The notes under the pieces were generated by a model that searched no databases, was not told the origin of the DNA, and was given only the letters and a program-made list of their open reading frames with translations. The position numbers were made by a program, and so were the translations under genes. Positions 45,616-55,264 of a stretch of DNA of 58,571 bases are shown in pieces. This DNA is from Xanthobacter sp. NM-59 (GTDB lineage Bacteria; Pseudomonadota; Alphaproteobacteria; Rhizobiales; Xanthobacteraceae): positions 1-58,571 of the forward strand of contig NZ_JACBFQ010000017.1 of the NCBI RefSeq assembly GCF_021401125.1, written 5' to 3'. Every line of letters begins with the position of its first letter. The first letter of the stretch is position 1.

Positions 45616-46434
45616 TCAGCCTTGAAGGGCCGCGCGCTCCTCCGCCTGCCGCAGGTTTTCCGCCCGCTTGGTGACGATGGAGGCGACGATGACCACCACC
45701 GTCACGATGGCGATGAGGATGGTGCAGACCGCGTTGATTTCCGGCGTCACGCCCAGCCGCACCTGGGAATAGATGCGCATGGGCAGGGTGGTGGCCCCCG
45801 GGCCCGTGGTGAAGCTCGCGATCACGAGATCATCCAGGGACAGGGTGAAGGCCAGCATGAAGCCCGACACCACCGCCGGCAGGATCAGCGGCAAGGTGAT
45901 GGTGAAGAAGGTTTTGAACGGCGGGCAACCCAGATCGAGGGCCGCTTCTTCCAGCGCACGGTCGAAGGTGACGAGGCGCGATTGCACCACCACCGCCACG
46001 AAGCACATGGTGAAGGTGATGTGGGCCAGCAGCACGGTCCAGAAGCCGCGGTCAAAATTCACCGCCACGAACAGCAGCAGCAGCGACAGGCCAGTGATGA
46101 CTTCCGGCATGACCAGCGGCGCATAGATCATCCCGGAGAACAGGCTGCGCCCCCAAAAGCGCCCATAGCGGGTGAGGGCCAGAGCCGCCATGGTGCCGAG
46201 CACCGTCGCCACCAGCGATGAGAAGAAGGCGATGCGCAACGTGACCCACGCGGCATCGATCAGCTGGTCGTTCTCCAGCAGCGCCCAATACCACTGGGTG
46301 GAAAAGCCCGCCCACACCGTGACAAGGCGTGACGCGTTGAAGGAATAGATGACCAGGATGAGGATCGGGATGTAGAGGAACGCGAAGCCCAGGGCGATGG
46401 ACGTCACGTTGAACCAGGTGAGGCCCTTTCTCAT
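45616..46434 (-). CDS. potI: Polyamine ABC transporter permease PotI
   Basis: The second membrane subunit of a spermidine/putrescine importer. The 272-residue protein has six helices and the permease loop EEAALDLGCPPFKTFFTITLPLILPAV, which contacts the ATPase. FLYIPILILVIYSFNASR near the start is typical of PotI/PotC. It overlaps potH by four bases and is last in potGHI. Confidence 0.94.
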   Translation of the reverse strand: MRKGLTWFNVTSIALGFAFLYIPILILVIYSFNASRLVTVWAGFSTQWYWALLENDQLIDAAWVTLRIAFFSSLVATVLGTMAALALTRYGRFWGRSLFSGMIYAPLVMPEVITGLSLLLLFVAVNFDRGFWTVLLAHITFTMCFVAVVVQSRLVTFDRALEEAALDLGCPPFKTFFTITLPLILPAVVSGFMLAFTLSLDDLVIASFTTGPGATTLPMRIYSQVRLGVTPEINAVCTILIAIVTVVVIVASIVTKRAENLRQAEERAALQG

Positions 46435-47348
46435 TTTCCGGCCTCCAGTTCACGCTGCTGCACGTTCTGATAGATCACGATGGGCACCACCAGCACCAAG
46501 AGCAGCAGCACCGCCACCGCCGAGGACACGGTCCAGGAGCGGTTCACGGTGAACTCGGTCCACAGCGACTTGCCGATCATCAGCGTGTTGGAGCCGCCCA
46601 GCAGATCGGGGATCACGAACTCGCCCACCGCCGGAATGAAGCAGAGCAGGGCGCCCGCCGCCACACCGGGCAAGGAGAGCGGGAAGGTGATGGTCCAGAA
46701 CGCCTTGGTGGGCGGGCAGCCGAGGTCCGCCGCCGCCTCCAGCAGGGTCAGGTCCAGCTTCTCCAGCGCGGAATAGAGCGGCAGCACCATGAAGGGCAGG
46801 TAGGAATAGACGATGCCGATATACACGGCGATGTCGGTGTTCAGGAGCTCCAGCGGCTCGTTGATGATGCCGAGCGCCATCAGTCCCTGGTTCAGCAGCC
46901 CTTCCGGCGAGAGGATGCCGATCCACGCATAGACGCGGATCAGGAACGAGGTCCAGAAGGGCAGGATCACCAGCATCAGCAGCGTGGGCTGCATGGAGCG
47001 CGGTGCCCGCGCCATGCCATAGGCGATGGGGTAGCCCACCAGCAGCAGCAGCACCGTGGAAATGGACGCGATGATGAGGGAGGAGCCGTAGGCCTGGATG
47101 AACTCGTTCGAGAAGTCCAGCACATAGGCGTAATTGTCGAAGGAGAGCTGGGACAGGTAATCCGTGAAGCCGGCCCAGCCGTCCGAGAGATCCAGCAGCG
47201 GCGTATAGGGCGGCTGCGCGATCGCGTCCTGCGACAGCGAGATCTTGAACACGATGAGGAAGGGCGCCAGGAACAGCGCCACCAGCCACAAATAGGGAAC
47301 CGCGAGGACCAGATACCGGCCGCGCCCCTTTTCTCCCGCCATGGCCAT
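46431..47348 (-). CDS. potH: Polyamine ABC transporter permease PotH
   Basis: The first membrane subunit. The 305-residue protein has six helices, the permease loop LEAAADLGCPPTKAFWTITFPLSLPGV and an AFLIVFKISLSQ-like start typical of PotH/PotB (here APFLIVFKISLSQDA). AAGGAGG five bases before the ATG at 47348 fixes the start. It begins 12 bases after the potG stop. Confidence 0.94.
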   Translation of the reverse strand: MAMAGEKGRGRYLVLAVPYLWLVALFLAPFLIVFKISLSQDAIAQPPYTPLLDLSDGWAGFTDYLSQLSFDNYAYVLDFSNEFIQAYGSSLIIASISTVLLLLVGYPIAYGMARAPRSMQPTLLMLVILPFWTSFLIRVYAWIGILSPEGLLNQGLMALGIINEPLELLNTDIAVYIGIVYSYLPFMVLPLYSALEKLDLTLLEAAADLGCPPTKAFWTITFPLSLPGVAAGALLCFIPAVGEFVIPDLLGGSNTLMIGKSLWTEFTVNRSWTVSSAVAVLLLLVLVVPIVIYQNVQQRELEAGK

Positions 47349-47359
47349 GAGCGCCTCCT

Positions 47360-48526
47360 TCAGCGGGTGAGCATGACGCCGGCATGGGGCGCGAACGTCA
47401 CCCACACCTTGTCGTCCCAGGTGATGGGCCGCTGCACCACGCGCGAGAGATTGGGCTGGGACACCTTGATGCGCTGCCCGCACTCCAGCTCCACATGGTA
47501 GATGGAGAGGTCGCCCAGATAGCCAATGTCCCAGATCTCACCGCGGAAGCAGTTTTCCGAGGTGTCGGCCGGCTCGTCGAGGGAGATGCGTAGCTTCTCC
47601 GGGCGGATCGCGATGCAGGCTTCCTCGCCCGGCTTGAGGCCCAGGCTTTGGCTCACGCGCAGGGGATGGGGCGTGATGGGGGAGGAGAGGCGCGTCTCGT
47701 CGCCGGAGGCGGAGATCACCTTGCCTTCCACGAGGTTCACCTCACCGATGAAGTCCGCCACATAACGGGTGGCCGGCTGCTCGTAGATCACGGCCGGCGG
47801 GGCCACCTGCATCAGCACGCCGTGATTCATCACTGCGATGCGGTCGGCCACCGTCATGGCCTCTTCCTGGTCGTGTGTGACGATGAGGAAGGTCATGCCC
47901 AGGTCCATTTGCAGGTCCATGAGCTCGAACTGGGTTTCCTCGCGCAATTTCTTGTCGAGCGCGCCCAGGGGCTCGTCCAGCAGCAGCACCTTGGGCCGCT
48001 TGGCCAGGGAGCGGGCCAGGGCGACGCGCTGGCGCTGGCCGCCGGAAAGCTGGTGCGGCTTCCTCTTAGCGAACTTCTCCAGCTTGGTGAGCTTGAGCAT
48101 CTCCTCCACGCGGGCGGCGATGTCGGCCTTGGGCATCTTGTCCTGCTTCAGGCCGAAGGCGATGTTGTCCAGCACGTTCATGTGGGGGAACAGCGCGTAG
48201 GACTGGAACATCATGTTCACCGGCCGCCGATAGGGCGGAATGCCGGAAATGTCCTCGCCGGCCAGGGTGAGCCGGCCCTCGGTTGGCTCCTCGAAGCCGG
48301 CCAGCATGCGCATCAGCGTGGTCTTGCCGCAGCCGGAGGGGCCGAGCAGGGCGAAGAACTCCCGCTCGTAAATGTCGAGGCTGACATTGTCGACGGCGGT
48401 GAAATCGCCGAATCGCTTCACCACGTTCTCGAAGCGAATGAGCGGCTTTTTGTCGGGATCGGCCCAGGGCTGGAATGTCCGCCGGACGGCACCGATGGTT
48501 TGATTGCGCGGTTTTTCCGCAGCCAT
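47360..48526 (-). CDS. potG: Polyamine ABC transporter ATP-binding protein PotG
   Basis: The 388-residue ATPase has Walker A GPSGCGKTT, Q-loop MMFQSYALFPHM, signature LSGGQRQRVALARSL, Walker B VLLLDEPLGALDKKLRE and H-loop VTHDQEEAM. A C-terminal TOBE domain (about 300-388) follows. The 29-residue lead before LIRFENVVKRFGDFTAV matches PotG of putrescine importers. The substrate-binding protein PotF, usually first in the operon, is not present here. A hairpin with a T-tract lies in the leader at 48601-48634. Confidence 0.95.
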   Translation of the reverse strand: MAAEKPRNQTIGAVRRTFQPWADPDKKPLIRFENVVKRFGDFTAVDNVSLDIYEREFFALLGPSGCGKTTLMRMLAGFEEPTEGRLTLAGEDISGIPPYRRPVNMMFQSYALFPHMNVLDNIAFGLKQDKMPKADIAARVEEMLKLTKLEKFAKRKPHQLSGGQRQRVALARSLAKRPKVLLLDEPLGALDKKLREETQFELMDLQMDLGMTFLIVTHDQEEAMTVADRIAVMNHGVLMQVAPPAVIYEQPATRYVADFIGEVNLVEGKVISASGDETRLSSPITPHPLRVSQSLGLKPGEEACIAIRPEKLRISLDEPADTSENCFRGEIWDIGYLGDLSIYHVELECGQRIKVSQPNLSRVVQRPITWDDKVWVTFAPHAGVMLTR

Positions 48527-48559
48527 TGAGTCCCCCGCACTGGCCTTGCTGAGAGAAGG

Positions 48560-48727
48560 CTATAGAGGGAACTCGCAACGCTCAAGACGTGTGCACGCGC
48601 AAAAAAGAAGCGTGCCCCGCGCAATGGCGGGGCAAAACGCCCTCCTTTTGGCCCTTCCTCCGGCGAAGCGGCTTTCAGATGAGGCGCGGCGGAGCGGGCG
48701 AGGGGGCCTGCTGCGTGACCTGTTCAT
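48560..48727 (-). CDS. Possible Arg-rich leader peptide upstream of potG
   Basis: A 55-codon frame begins MNRSRSRPPRPLRRASSES and has about ten Arg among its first 29 residues. GAGG lies seven bases before the ATG. The frame runs through the terminator-like hairpin at 48601-48634 and stops 33 bases before potG. GC-rich DNA often yields Arg-rich frames by chance, so this is only a candidate. Confidence 0.2.
   Translation of the reverse strand: MNRSRSRPPRPLRRASSESRFAGGRAKRRAFCPAIARGTLLFCACTRLERCEFPL
48601..48634 (-). terminator. Terminator-like hairpin in the potG leader
   Basis: On the minus strand a perfect 8-bp stem TGCCCCGC / GCGGGGCA (6-nt loop) is followed by CGCTTCTTTTTT. It ends about 75 bases before potG. 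No minus-strand gene lies just upstream, so it may be an attenuator of potGHI. Confidence 0.45.
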
Positions 48728-48880
48728 AACTCCGCCTCTGGAGGGGGTGAATGAAAAAGGTGTCGCCAACACCCTTGCACTCCCCGAATCCATGTGGCAG
48801 ATGAAGCCGCCTGACGGCGAGCAATGCTTCGCCGGCGTTCGAGGCGGGGATGATTTTTCCCTCCCCTCCCTTGGACGAGA
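48635..48880. other. Region between the potG leader hairpin and tRNA-Thr
   Basis: This stretch should hold the potG promoter (minus) and the tRNA-Thr promoter (plus). I see no gene other than the start of the leader-peptide candidate. Confidence 0.4.
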
Positions 48881-48956
<76 letters not shown>

Positions 48957-49437
48957 GCTTTCAGATCAATCAAATCTCATGTGCTCGCGCCGACGTGTCT
49001 TGGCGCGCGGTGTTAGGTGCGGTTGGGGCTCTTCAGCGGTTCGCGCAGGAGGGCGCGTCGTGCGCGCAGGGGCTTGGGAATAGGCGCAGTGGCCTTCCGG
49101 GAGGGGCGTGCCGTTCATGCGTGAATCGGCTGCCATTTCACTCCGGGGCGCTTCACGTTGAAACGCTTGGTGAGGCTGCGTGGTCGACGATGCGCGCTTC
49201 CGGTGACGGCGTCGCGCCGGAGCGGGGGCGTGTCGGTGTGGGGCTGAGGCTTGGTTCTGCCGCCGCCTTGGCTGGTGGCCGGTTCGACGAATGCCCCGCT
49301 GGCGGTGGCCGCGGGGCCGTTACGGTTCATGCCCGCGCCGGCTTGCCGCAGACGTGACCGCGCGCCGCTGTATCAGATGCGCGCGGCGCTGAGCGCTGCC
49401 GGTGGGCTGCTCAGCGCCGCGCGCTTGAGGCGTGCCC
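48957..49437. other. 481-bp gap between tRNA-Thr and the chemoreceptor gene
   Basis: I see no gene, no integrase and no duplicated tRNA 3' end. Nothing recognisable is present. Confidence 0.5.
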
Positions 49438-51117
49438 TCAGGCGGCCGCGAAATCGGCGACGAAGGTGTCGACCACCTGGCGCAGTTCCCGGGCCTGACC
49501 CGACAGGCCCGATGACAGCGCCATCAACTGGGACGAGGCCGCCCCCGTCATGCCCGCCGCCTGGCCGACGCCGGAAATGCTCTCCATCACCTGATGGGTG
49601 CCGCTGGCGGCCCGCTGGCAGTTGTGGGCGATTTCCGCCGTGGCCGCGCTCTGCTCCTCCACGGCGCCGGAAATGGCCGAGGCAATCTCCTTGATGGAGC
49701 TGATCACACGCGCGATGCCGCCCATGGACTGCACCGAGCTTTCAGTGGCCTTCTGGATTTCCGCCACCTGCTCGGCGATGCCCTCGGTGGCCTTGGCGGT
49801 CTGCTGGGCCAGCTGCTTGACCTCCTCGGCCACCACCGCGAAGCCCTTGCCCGCCTCGCCGGCCCGCGCCGCCTCGATGGTGGCGTTGAGGGCGAGAAGG
49901 TTGGTCTGGTCGGCGATGGACTTGATGAGGTTGATGACGTCGCCGATGGCGGAGGCGGCAGCCGCGAGCTCGGAAATGCGGGCGTTGGAGGTCTGGGCCT
50001 CCACATAAGCGGAGTCCGCGATCTGCACCGAATGGGCGACCTGGCTGCTGATCTCGCGGATAGAGGCCGCCATCTCCTCGGCCGAGGCGGCGACGGTCTG
50101 GACATTGGCCGATGCCTCATCGGCGGCGCCGGAGACCACATGGGCCTGTTGCGACGTCTGCTCGGCGGTGGCGGAGAGGTTGCGGGCGGCATCTGCCACC
50201 TCGCCCGAGGAGCCCGCGAAATTGCCCGCAAGCTGCTGCATCCGCTCCACAAAGGTGCCGGCCAGGGACTCGCGGCGGGCGAGGATCTCGCGTTCAGAGG
50301 CCTCGCGCGCCTTCTGCTCTTCCTTCAGCCGCTCGCCCTCCCGCATGCGGTCGCGCATGTAGATGACAGCCTTGCCGATGGCCCCGAATTCGTCGGTGCG
50401 CTCTGCCGTGGCGATCTCCATGCCGAGGTTGCCGTCGCCGATGGCGTGCAGCTCGGAAGAGAGATGCTCCATGGGCCGCATGATCGAGCGGTAGAGGAAG
50501 AATGCGACGATGGCCAGTACAGCGAGAACCACCGCGATGACGATGACGAGCCGGACCACCTGCGCATAAAATTCGTTTTCGATGTCGTCGATATAGACGC
50601 CGGCGGAAACAACCCAGTTCCAGGGCTTGAACATGAGATTGTAGGAAATCTTCTCGAGCGAGGTCGAGTCGCTTCCGGCCTTTGGTGCGTAATAGCTGGT
50701 GAAGCCGCCGCCAGCCTTGGCGCTGGCCAGCTGCATCTGCACGAACAGGTTGCCGTGGGAGTCGCGGTCCTGGCTCCGGTCGCGGCCCTCCACCTCGGGT
50801 CGCGCGCCGTGAAACACGGAAACACCCTCGCCGTCATTGACGAAGAGGTAGTTATTTCCGTCGAACCGCGTCCGGTGGATGATGTCGCCGGCCAGCCGCT
50901 TGGCCTCCGCCTCGGTGATGAGGCCCTTCTGCGCGGCCGCGTGAAGGCCCTGGATTTGCGTGTACGCCGCCTCGACGATCTGGCTCACGCCGGCTTTGCG
51001 CTCGTGCAGCATGCTGTCCTTGAGCGCGGACAGGAAGACGGCGCTGATCGCGACCAGGCCGATGATGAACGCCCCAAAGAGAAGAAGAAGTCGCGACCGG
51101 ATCGAGAATGAGAACAT
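49438..51117 (-). CDS. Methyl-accepting chemotaxis protein with sCache_2 sensor
   Basis: The 559-residue receptor has an N-terminal helix (about 10-32), a periplasmic single-Cache domain (about 40-185; [37 protein letters not shown]), a second helix (about 188-212) and a HAMP domain. The cytoplasmic signalling domain has the hairpin tip [37 protein letters not shown], which binds CheA/CheW. sCache_2 domains bind small organic acids; the ligand is unknown. There is no C-terminal CheR-tethering pentapeptide. It stands alone, not in a che operon. Confidence 0.95.
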   Translation of the reverse strand: MFSFSIRSRLLLLFGAFIIGLVAISAVFLSALKDSMLHERKAGVSQIVEAAYTQIQGLHAAAQKGLITEAEAKRLAGDIIHRTRFDGNNYLFVNDGEGVSVFHGARPEVEGRDRSQDRDSHGNLFVQMQLASAKAGGGFTSYYAPKAGSDSTSLEKISYNLMFKPWNWVVSAGVYIDDIENEFYAQVVRLVIVIAVVLAVLAIVAFFLYRSIMRPMEHLSSELHAIGDGNLGMEIATAERTDEFGAIGKAVIYMRDRMREGERLKEEQKAREASEREILARRESLAGTFVERMQQLAGNFAGSSGEVADAARNLSATAEQTSQQAHVVSGAADEASANVQTVAASAEEMAASIREISSQVAHSVQIADSAYVEAQTSNARISELAAAASAIGDVINLIKSIADQTNLLALNATIEAARAGEAGKGFAVVAEEVKQLAQQTAKATEGIAEQVAEIQKATESSVQSMGGIARVISSIKEIASAISGAVEEQSAATAEIAHNCQRAASGTHQVMESISGVGQAAGMTGAASSQLMALSSGLSGQARELRQVVDTFVADFAAA

Positions 51118-51537
51118 AGCGTGCCCCCAACTTATTGGTGTTCCTTTAACGGGAACCCTTAATCAGAAGTGCCGGAGTTGCGCTTCTGAATCCCCTTCCA
51201 GAGATACATTTGCTGCTCCGAAATGGAAGCGTTTCCCTCGTCTTGTTTGGGGACGAGGGATGGATACACGCCTGGGCAAATCTCGCGCTGAGATGCACTG
51301 CGCGATTGTCCCCCGGCAGACTGCAAATCCGTGACGTCGGGCGGCAAAACAGGGCACGGCTTTCGCGCCCTTTGCGCGGGGTGTCCACCCGCCCATGAGC
51401 GGCTCGCCTTTGGCGCAGCCCTGCGCGCTGCCGGGTGTGGATGGGAAGGGGGACAGGCCAGGGGCGGCCGGGAAGCGGGGTCGCATTCGCCTGAAAATGC
51501 TCTAGCTTGGCGCTTGTCCAAACGGGAGACCGCCATC
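51118..51537. other. 420-bp divergent region between the chemoreceptor and a glutamate synthase-like gene
   Basis: It must hold both promoters. No recognisable operator, RNA or small gene was found. Confidence 0.45.
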
Positions 51538-53208
51538 ATGACGGGCAATACCACCCCAAGCGCATGGTTGACGCCAGGGACCAAGAAGCTGCTGAGCCGC
51601 TACAGCGTCTTCATCGCCGTCACGCTCGGGGCCGTGATCAGCGTGATCTTGTCGTTCACGTCCCACCAATGGTGGCTGATCGTCTTCTGCGTGCTGTTTC
51701 CGCTGGTGCTGCTCGGCGTGTTCGACGTGACCCAGCCGGACCATTCGCTGCTGCGCAATTATCCGGTCATCGGCTCCATGCGCTGGCTGTTCGAGGCCAT
51801 CCGGCCCTATCTGCGCCAGTATCTGATGGAGGACGACCTTTCCGAGAAGCCCTACAATCGTGACGAGCGTTCCCTGGTCTATGCTCGCTCCAAGAACGAG
51901 GAGGACCGCCAGCCCTTCGGCACCGAGCTCGATACCTATGCCGCCGAGTATGAATGGATGACCCATTCCCTCGCGCCGACCCCCGTCAGCAAGGAGCCGT
52001 TCCGGGTGATGGTGGGGGGCGCGGATTGCAGCCGGCCTTATTCCACCTCGGTGCTCAACGTGTCGGCCATGAGTTTCGGTTCGCTCGGCGGCAATGCCAT
52101 CGAGGCGCTGAATCTGGGCGCCAAGCGGGGCGGCTTCTATCACGATACCGGCGAGGGCAGCCTTTCCAAGTACCATCGCATCCATGGTGGCGACATCGTG
52201 TGGGAGATCGCGTCCGGCTATTTCGGCTGCCGCAATCCCGATGGCACCTTCTCCGCCGAGCGGTTCCGGGAGCGGGCCGCCGACGATCAGGTGAAGATGA
52301 TCGAAATCAAGCTCTCGCAGGGCGCCAAACCCGGCCATGGCGGCATGCTGCCCGGCGCCAAGGTGACGCCCGAGATCGCCGAGGCCCGGGGCATTCCCGT
52401 GGGCAAGGATTGTATCTCCCCGGCCCGCCATTCCGCCTTTTCCACGCCCGCCGAAATGATGGAGTTCGTCGGCCGGCTGCGGGAATTGTCCGGCGGCAAG
52501 CCGGTGGGCCTCAAGCTGTGCGTCGGCCATCCCACCGAGGTCTTCGCCATGGTGAAGGCCATGCTGAAGACCGGCATCCACCCGGACTTCATCGTCGTGG
52601 ACGGCTCGGAGGGCGGCACCGGCGCCGCGCCGCACGAGCTGGCGGACCATGTGGGCATGCCGCTGCGCGAGGGGCTCATCATCGTGCGCAATGCGCTGGT
52701 GGGCACCGGGCTTCGCTCGCAGGTGCGGCTTGCCGCATCGGGCAAGGTGACGTCCGGCTTCTCCATGGCGGCGAACATGGCCATCGGCGCCGACTGGTGC
52801 AACGCGGCCCGCGCCTTCATGTTCTCCCTCGGCTGCGTGATGAGCATGCGCTGCCACACCGGCGAGTGCCCCACCGGCGTCACCACCAATGACCCGCACC
52901 TGCAGCGCGGCCTCGTGGTGGACGAGAAGGCGGAGCGGGTGCGCAACTTCCAGCAGCACACGGTGGCCGCCTTGGCCGAGCTGGTGGCGGCCGCCGGCCT
53001 TTCCCATCCCAGCGAGCTCGTGCCCAGCCACATCTGGCACCGGGTGAGCCCCAACGAGGTCAAGCGCCTCGACCGCATCTATCCTTTCCTGCCGGCCGAC
53101 ATCCTCCTGTCGGCGCCGGATTCGACCCACTATGCGGGGGATTGGGCGGCGGCGGACCCGGACAGCTTCAGCCCCCGCCTCGCCGTGGGTCCGCGGCGGG
53201 TGGCCTAG
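51538..53208 (+). CDS. FMN-binding glutamate synthase family protein, membrane-anchored
   Basis: The 556-residue protein has two N-terminal membrane helices (about 22-42 and 48-62; FIAVTLGAVISVILSF, WWLIVFCVLFPLVLLGVF). The FMN/Fe-S central domain of glutamate synthase follows: SVLNVSAMSFGSLGGNAIEALNLGAKRGGFYHDTGEGSLSKYH, AKPGHGGMLPGAKV, FIVVDGSEGGTGAAP. A Cys-rich SLGCVMSMRCHTGECPTGV supplies likely 3Fe-4S ligands. It lacks the glutaminase domain, so it is not a full GltB; stand-alone members have unproven substrates. The start at 51538 follows GGGAG. Confidence 0.92.
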   Translation: MTGNTTPSAWLTPGTKKLLSRYSVFIAVTLGAVISVILSFTSHQWWLIVFCVLFPLVLLGVFDVTQPDHSLLRNYPVIGSMRWLFEAIRPYLRQYLMEDDLSEKPYNRDERSLVYARSKNEEDRQPFGTELDTYAAEYEWMTHSLAPTPVSKEPFRVMVGGADCSRPYSTSVLNVSAMSFGSLGGNAIEALNLGAKRGGFYHDTGEGSLSKYHRIHGGDIVWEIASGYFGCRNPDGTFSAERFRERAADDQVKMIEIKLSQGAKPGHGGMLPGAKVTPEIAEARGIPVGKDCISPARHSAFSTPAEMMEFVGRLRELSGGKPVGLKLCVGHPTEVFAMVKAMLKTGIHPDFIVVDGSEGGTGAAPHELADHVGMPLREGLIIVRNALVGTGLRSQVRLAASGKVTSGFSMAANMAIGADWCNAARAFMFSLGCVMSMRCHTGECPTGVTTNDPHLQRGLVVDEKAERVRNFQQHTVAALAELVAAAGLSHPSELVPSHIWHRVSPNEVKRLDRIYPFLPADILLSAPDSTHYAGDWAAADPDSFSPRLAVGPRRVA

Positions 53209-53569
53209 GCACCGCCCTGCGCCCCGGCCGGCTCAAGCCGCTGGGGCGCACGGAGCAGCCCCCTAGTCTGAACCGCGTGGCTGATCCCTGCCGGGGCCTC
53301 CTCCGGGAGTGCTCCGGCATGTGTCGGCGAGGGCCTGTGGCATCTCCGACACGGGGCGGAGACCTGTCCTCGCAGTCGCTTCCCCCGCTGCGGTCGGGGT
53401 TGCCCGCTCGGTTCCTTCGGCGCGGCGGCTGGCGTCTTGCGCGGGGGCAAGGTGCGCACCATATCCCCATCGTCGGGATGCCGTTGAGGGTCCCGGTGGG
53501 CGCGGCCGGATAGGTGCGCGTCCGGCAAGCCAGATTGCTTGACCAAGTCGCTTGATGAGGACTTGAGGC
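53209..53569. other. 361-bp region upstream of hsp20, with a hairpin after the glutamate synthase-like gene
   Basis: A long hairpin at 53218-53250 (8-bp outer stem TGCGCCCC / GGGGCGCA, inner GGCT / AGCC) follows the stop at 53208 and may end that transcript; there is no T-tract. The hsp20 promoter must lie here, but I could not identify a clear heat-shock sigma site. Confidence 0.45.
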
Positions 53570-53998
53570 ATGTCGCGAGTGTCTTCGTTGTCGAGCCCAT
53601 TTCTCTTGGGTTTCGACGAGGTCGAGCGGGTGCTCGACCGGGTGACCAAGAGCGCCGACGGGTATCCTCCCTACAATGTGGAGAGGATCGAAGCGGCGGC
53701 GGGGGAGCCGCTCTGCCTGCGAATCACGCTGGCGGTGGCGGGGTTTGCCGCCGATGAGATCGAGATCACCCTCGAAGAGAAGGAGCTGACCATCCGCGGC
53801 CGGCAGCTGGATGACGGGCAAGACCGCGTCTTCCTGCACCGGGGTATCGCGGCGCGGCAGTTCCAGCGCACCTTTGTCCTTGCGGAAGGCATGAACGTGC
53901 TCGGCGCTGAGCTGCGCAACGGCCTGCTTTCCGTGGACCTGATCCGCCCCGAGCCGGAGCGGCAGGTCAAGCGGATCGATATCGTCTCGCGGCCCTGA
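53570..53998 (+). CDS. Hsp20/alpha-crystallin small heat-shock protein
   Basis: The 142-residue protein opens FLLGFDEVERVLDRVTKSADGYPPYNVE, the alphaproteobacterial class A form. The alpha-crystallin domain (about 36-130) follows, with LRITLAVAGFAADEIEITLEEKELTIRGR, FLHRGIAARQFQRTFVLAEGM and ELRNGLLSVDLIRPEPE. The usual C-terminal I-x-I/V motif appears as IDIV. Small heat-shock proteins hold unfolding proteins in a refoldable state. It is followed 38 bp later by a DUF1150 gene, a common pairing. Confidence 0.95.
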   Translation: MSRVSSLSSPFLLGFDEVERVLDRVTKSADGYPPYNVERIEAAAGEPLCLRITLAVAGFAADEIEITLEEKELTIRGRQLDDGQDRVFLHRGIAARQFQRTFVLAEGMNVLGAELRNGLLSVDLIRPEPERQVKRIDIVSRP

Positions 53999-54036
53999 GG
54001 GCGTGGAACGGTGGCGTGCCAGAGTGAGGAGTTGAA

Positions 54037-54309
54037 ATGATGATTGCGAATTCGGCACACGGGACGACCCCTGAAGCGATGACGCCGGAAGCCCTGGCAG
54101 GCCTGGGTGGCGGCGAGATAGCCTATGTCCGGACCATCCGCTCGGAGGACGTGAAGGCCCTCTTCCCGCAGGCGCCCCAGATCGCGCCGGGAATGACCCT
54201 GTTCACCCTTCATGCGGCGGACGGCACGCCCATTATGCTGACGGACAGCCGCGAGGCGGCGCTGGCCAATGCCATGGAGCATGAGCTGGTCACCGTGAGC
54301 GTGCACTGA
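54037..54309 (+). CDS. DUF1150 family protein, paired with Hsp20
   Basis: The 90-residue protein reads MTPEALAGLGGGEIAYVRTIRSEDVKALFPQAP, GMTLFTLHAADGTPIMLTDSREAALANAMEHEL, the DUF1150 pattern. Members sit next to small heat-shock genes in alphaproteobacteria and their function is unknown. The stop is followed by a second GTGCACTGAG 21 bases on (54301-54310 and 54322-54331), a short duplication of the gene end. Confidence 0.92.
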   Translation: MMIANSAHGTTPEAMTPEALAGLGGGEIAYVRTIRSEDVKALFPQAPQIAPGMTLFTLHAADGTPIMLTDSREAALANAMEHELVTVSVH

Positions 54310-54728
54310 GCCAGGGGCGACGTGCACTGAGACAAGACCAATCGGGAACGCCGCGCGCAAAGCGCGGCGGACCTCTGTGACATTGCCGGGCGAAGCTGCG
54401 CCTTTGCGCGCGTTGCGGAGCCGCGCCGCTGGCGCCGAGGGTGTGCCCTGACGTCGGCCACGCTCGCCTGATCTGCAAGCGTAGCCTGACCGGAACGCGG
54501 CTGGCGGGACAGCCACCGCGCGGGGCAGCGGCCAAGGCCTTCACAAGAAATCGCGCCTGCGGCCCTGCGCTCGCAAGTCCTTTGCCATCTGTATCCGCGA
54601 CGGTGATTCGCCGGGGATGGAGGGGTTTGGCTGGGAGTTCGCGTGCGGACGCCGACGGGTGGCGCTGCCCCCGTCATGTCGCCCTGCGAGCGCTGGCTTG
54701 GCTCAGAGGTGCTCTGGCCTCGAGCCGC
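54310..54728. other. 419-bp convergent gap between DUF1150 and ptsN
   Basis: Apart from the short GTGCACTGAG duplication at its start, I see no gene, terminator with T-tract or RNA. Confidence 0.45.
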
Positions 54729-55193
54729 TCAGGCGGCGTTCGAGGCGGAGGTGGCGGTCAGCAGATTGTACATCAGCGTTGCGTCGCGGGTGGCGCGCAG
54801 CTTTTCCACCACATCCGGGTCCCGCAGCATGCGGGCGACGCGGGCGAGCGCCTTCAGGTGGTCCGCCCCTGCCGCCTCGGGTGCGAGCAGGAGAAAGACG
54901 AGATCCACCGGCTCGCCGTCCAGCGATTCGAAATCGATGGGTTTTTCGAGCCGCGCGAACAGGCCCACCAGCTTGTCGAGATTCGGCAGCTTGCCATGGG
55001 GAATGGCGATGCCATTGCCCACGCCGGTTGAGCCGAGACGCTCCCTCTGCAGGAGCGTCTCGAAGATTTCCCGCTGGTCCCGGTCCACCAGCTGGCTCGC
55101 CTGCTGGGCAAGCTCCTGGAGCACCTGCTTCTTGCTGCTCGCCCGCAACATCGGGAAAACCGCGTTCGGTACGAGGAGATCGGCAAGGGGCAT
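54729..55193 (-). CDS. ptsN: PtsN, nitrogen PTS EIIA component
   Basis: EIIA-Ntr is the terminal phosphoacceptor of the regulatory PTS-Ntr and affects potassium transport, nitrogen and stress responses. The 154-residue protein has the phosphorylated His66 in GVGNGIAIPHGKLPNL and the EIIA helices (KKQVLQELAQQASQ, LARVARMLRDPDVVEKLRA). It follows hpf by 71 bp on the same strand, the common hpf-ptsN arrangement. Interaction with TrkA/Trk systems in other species makes the trkH gene 13 kb away of passing interest only. Confidence 0.96.
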   Translation of the reverse strand: MPLADLLVPNAVFPMLRASSKKQVLQELAQQASQLVDRDQREIFETLLQRERLGSTGVGNGIAIPHGKLPNLDKLVGLFARLEKPIDFESLDGEPVDLVFLLLAPEAAGADHLKALARVARMLRDPDVVEKLRATRDATLMYNLLTATSASNAA

Positions 55194-55264
55194 AGATCGG
55201 TTCCCTGCGGCTTAGGCCCGGACTTCAAGAAGGCGCGGACGCTAATCTCAAGCCGGGTTGAGGG

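Noticed and set aside
53500-53569. A ROSE-type RNA thermometer before hsp20
   Set aside because: TTGCTTGACC-type sequence is present, but I could not pair it convincingly with the ribosome site of the gene at 53570.
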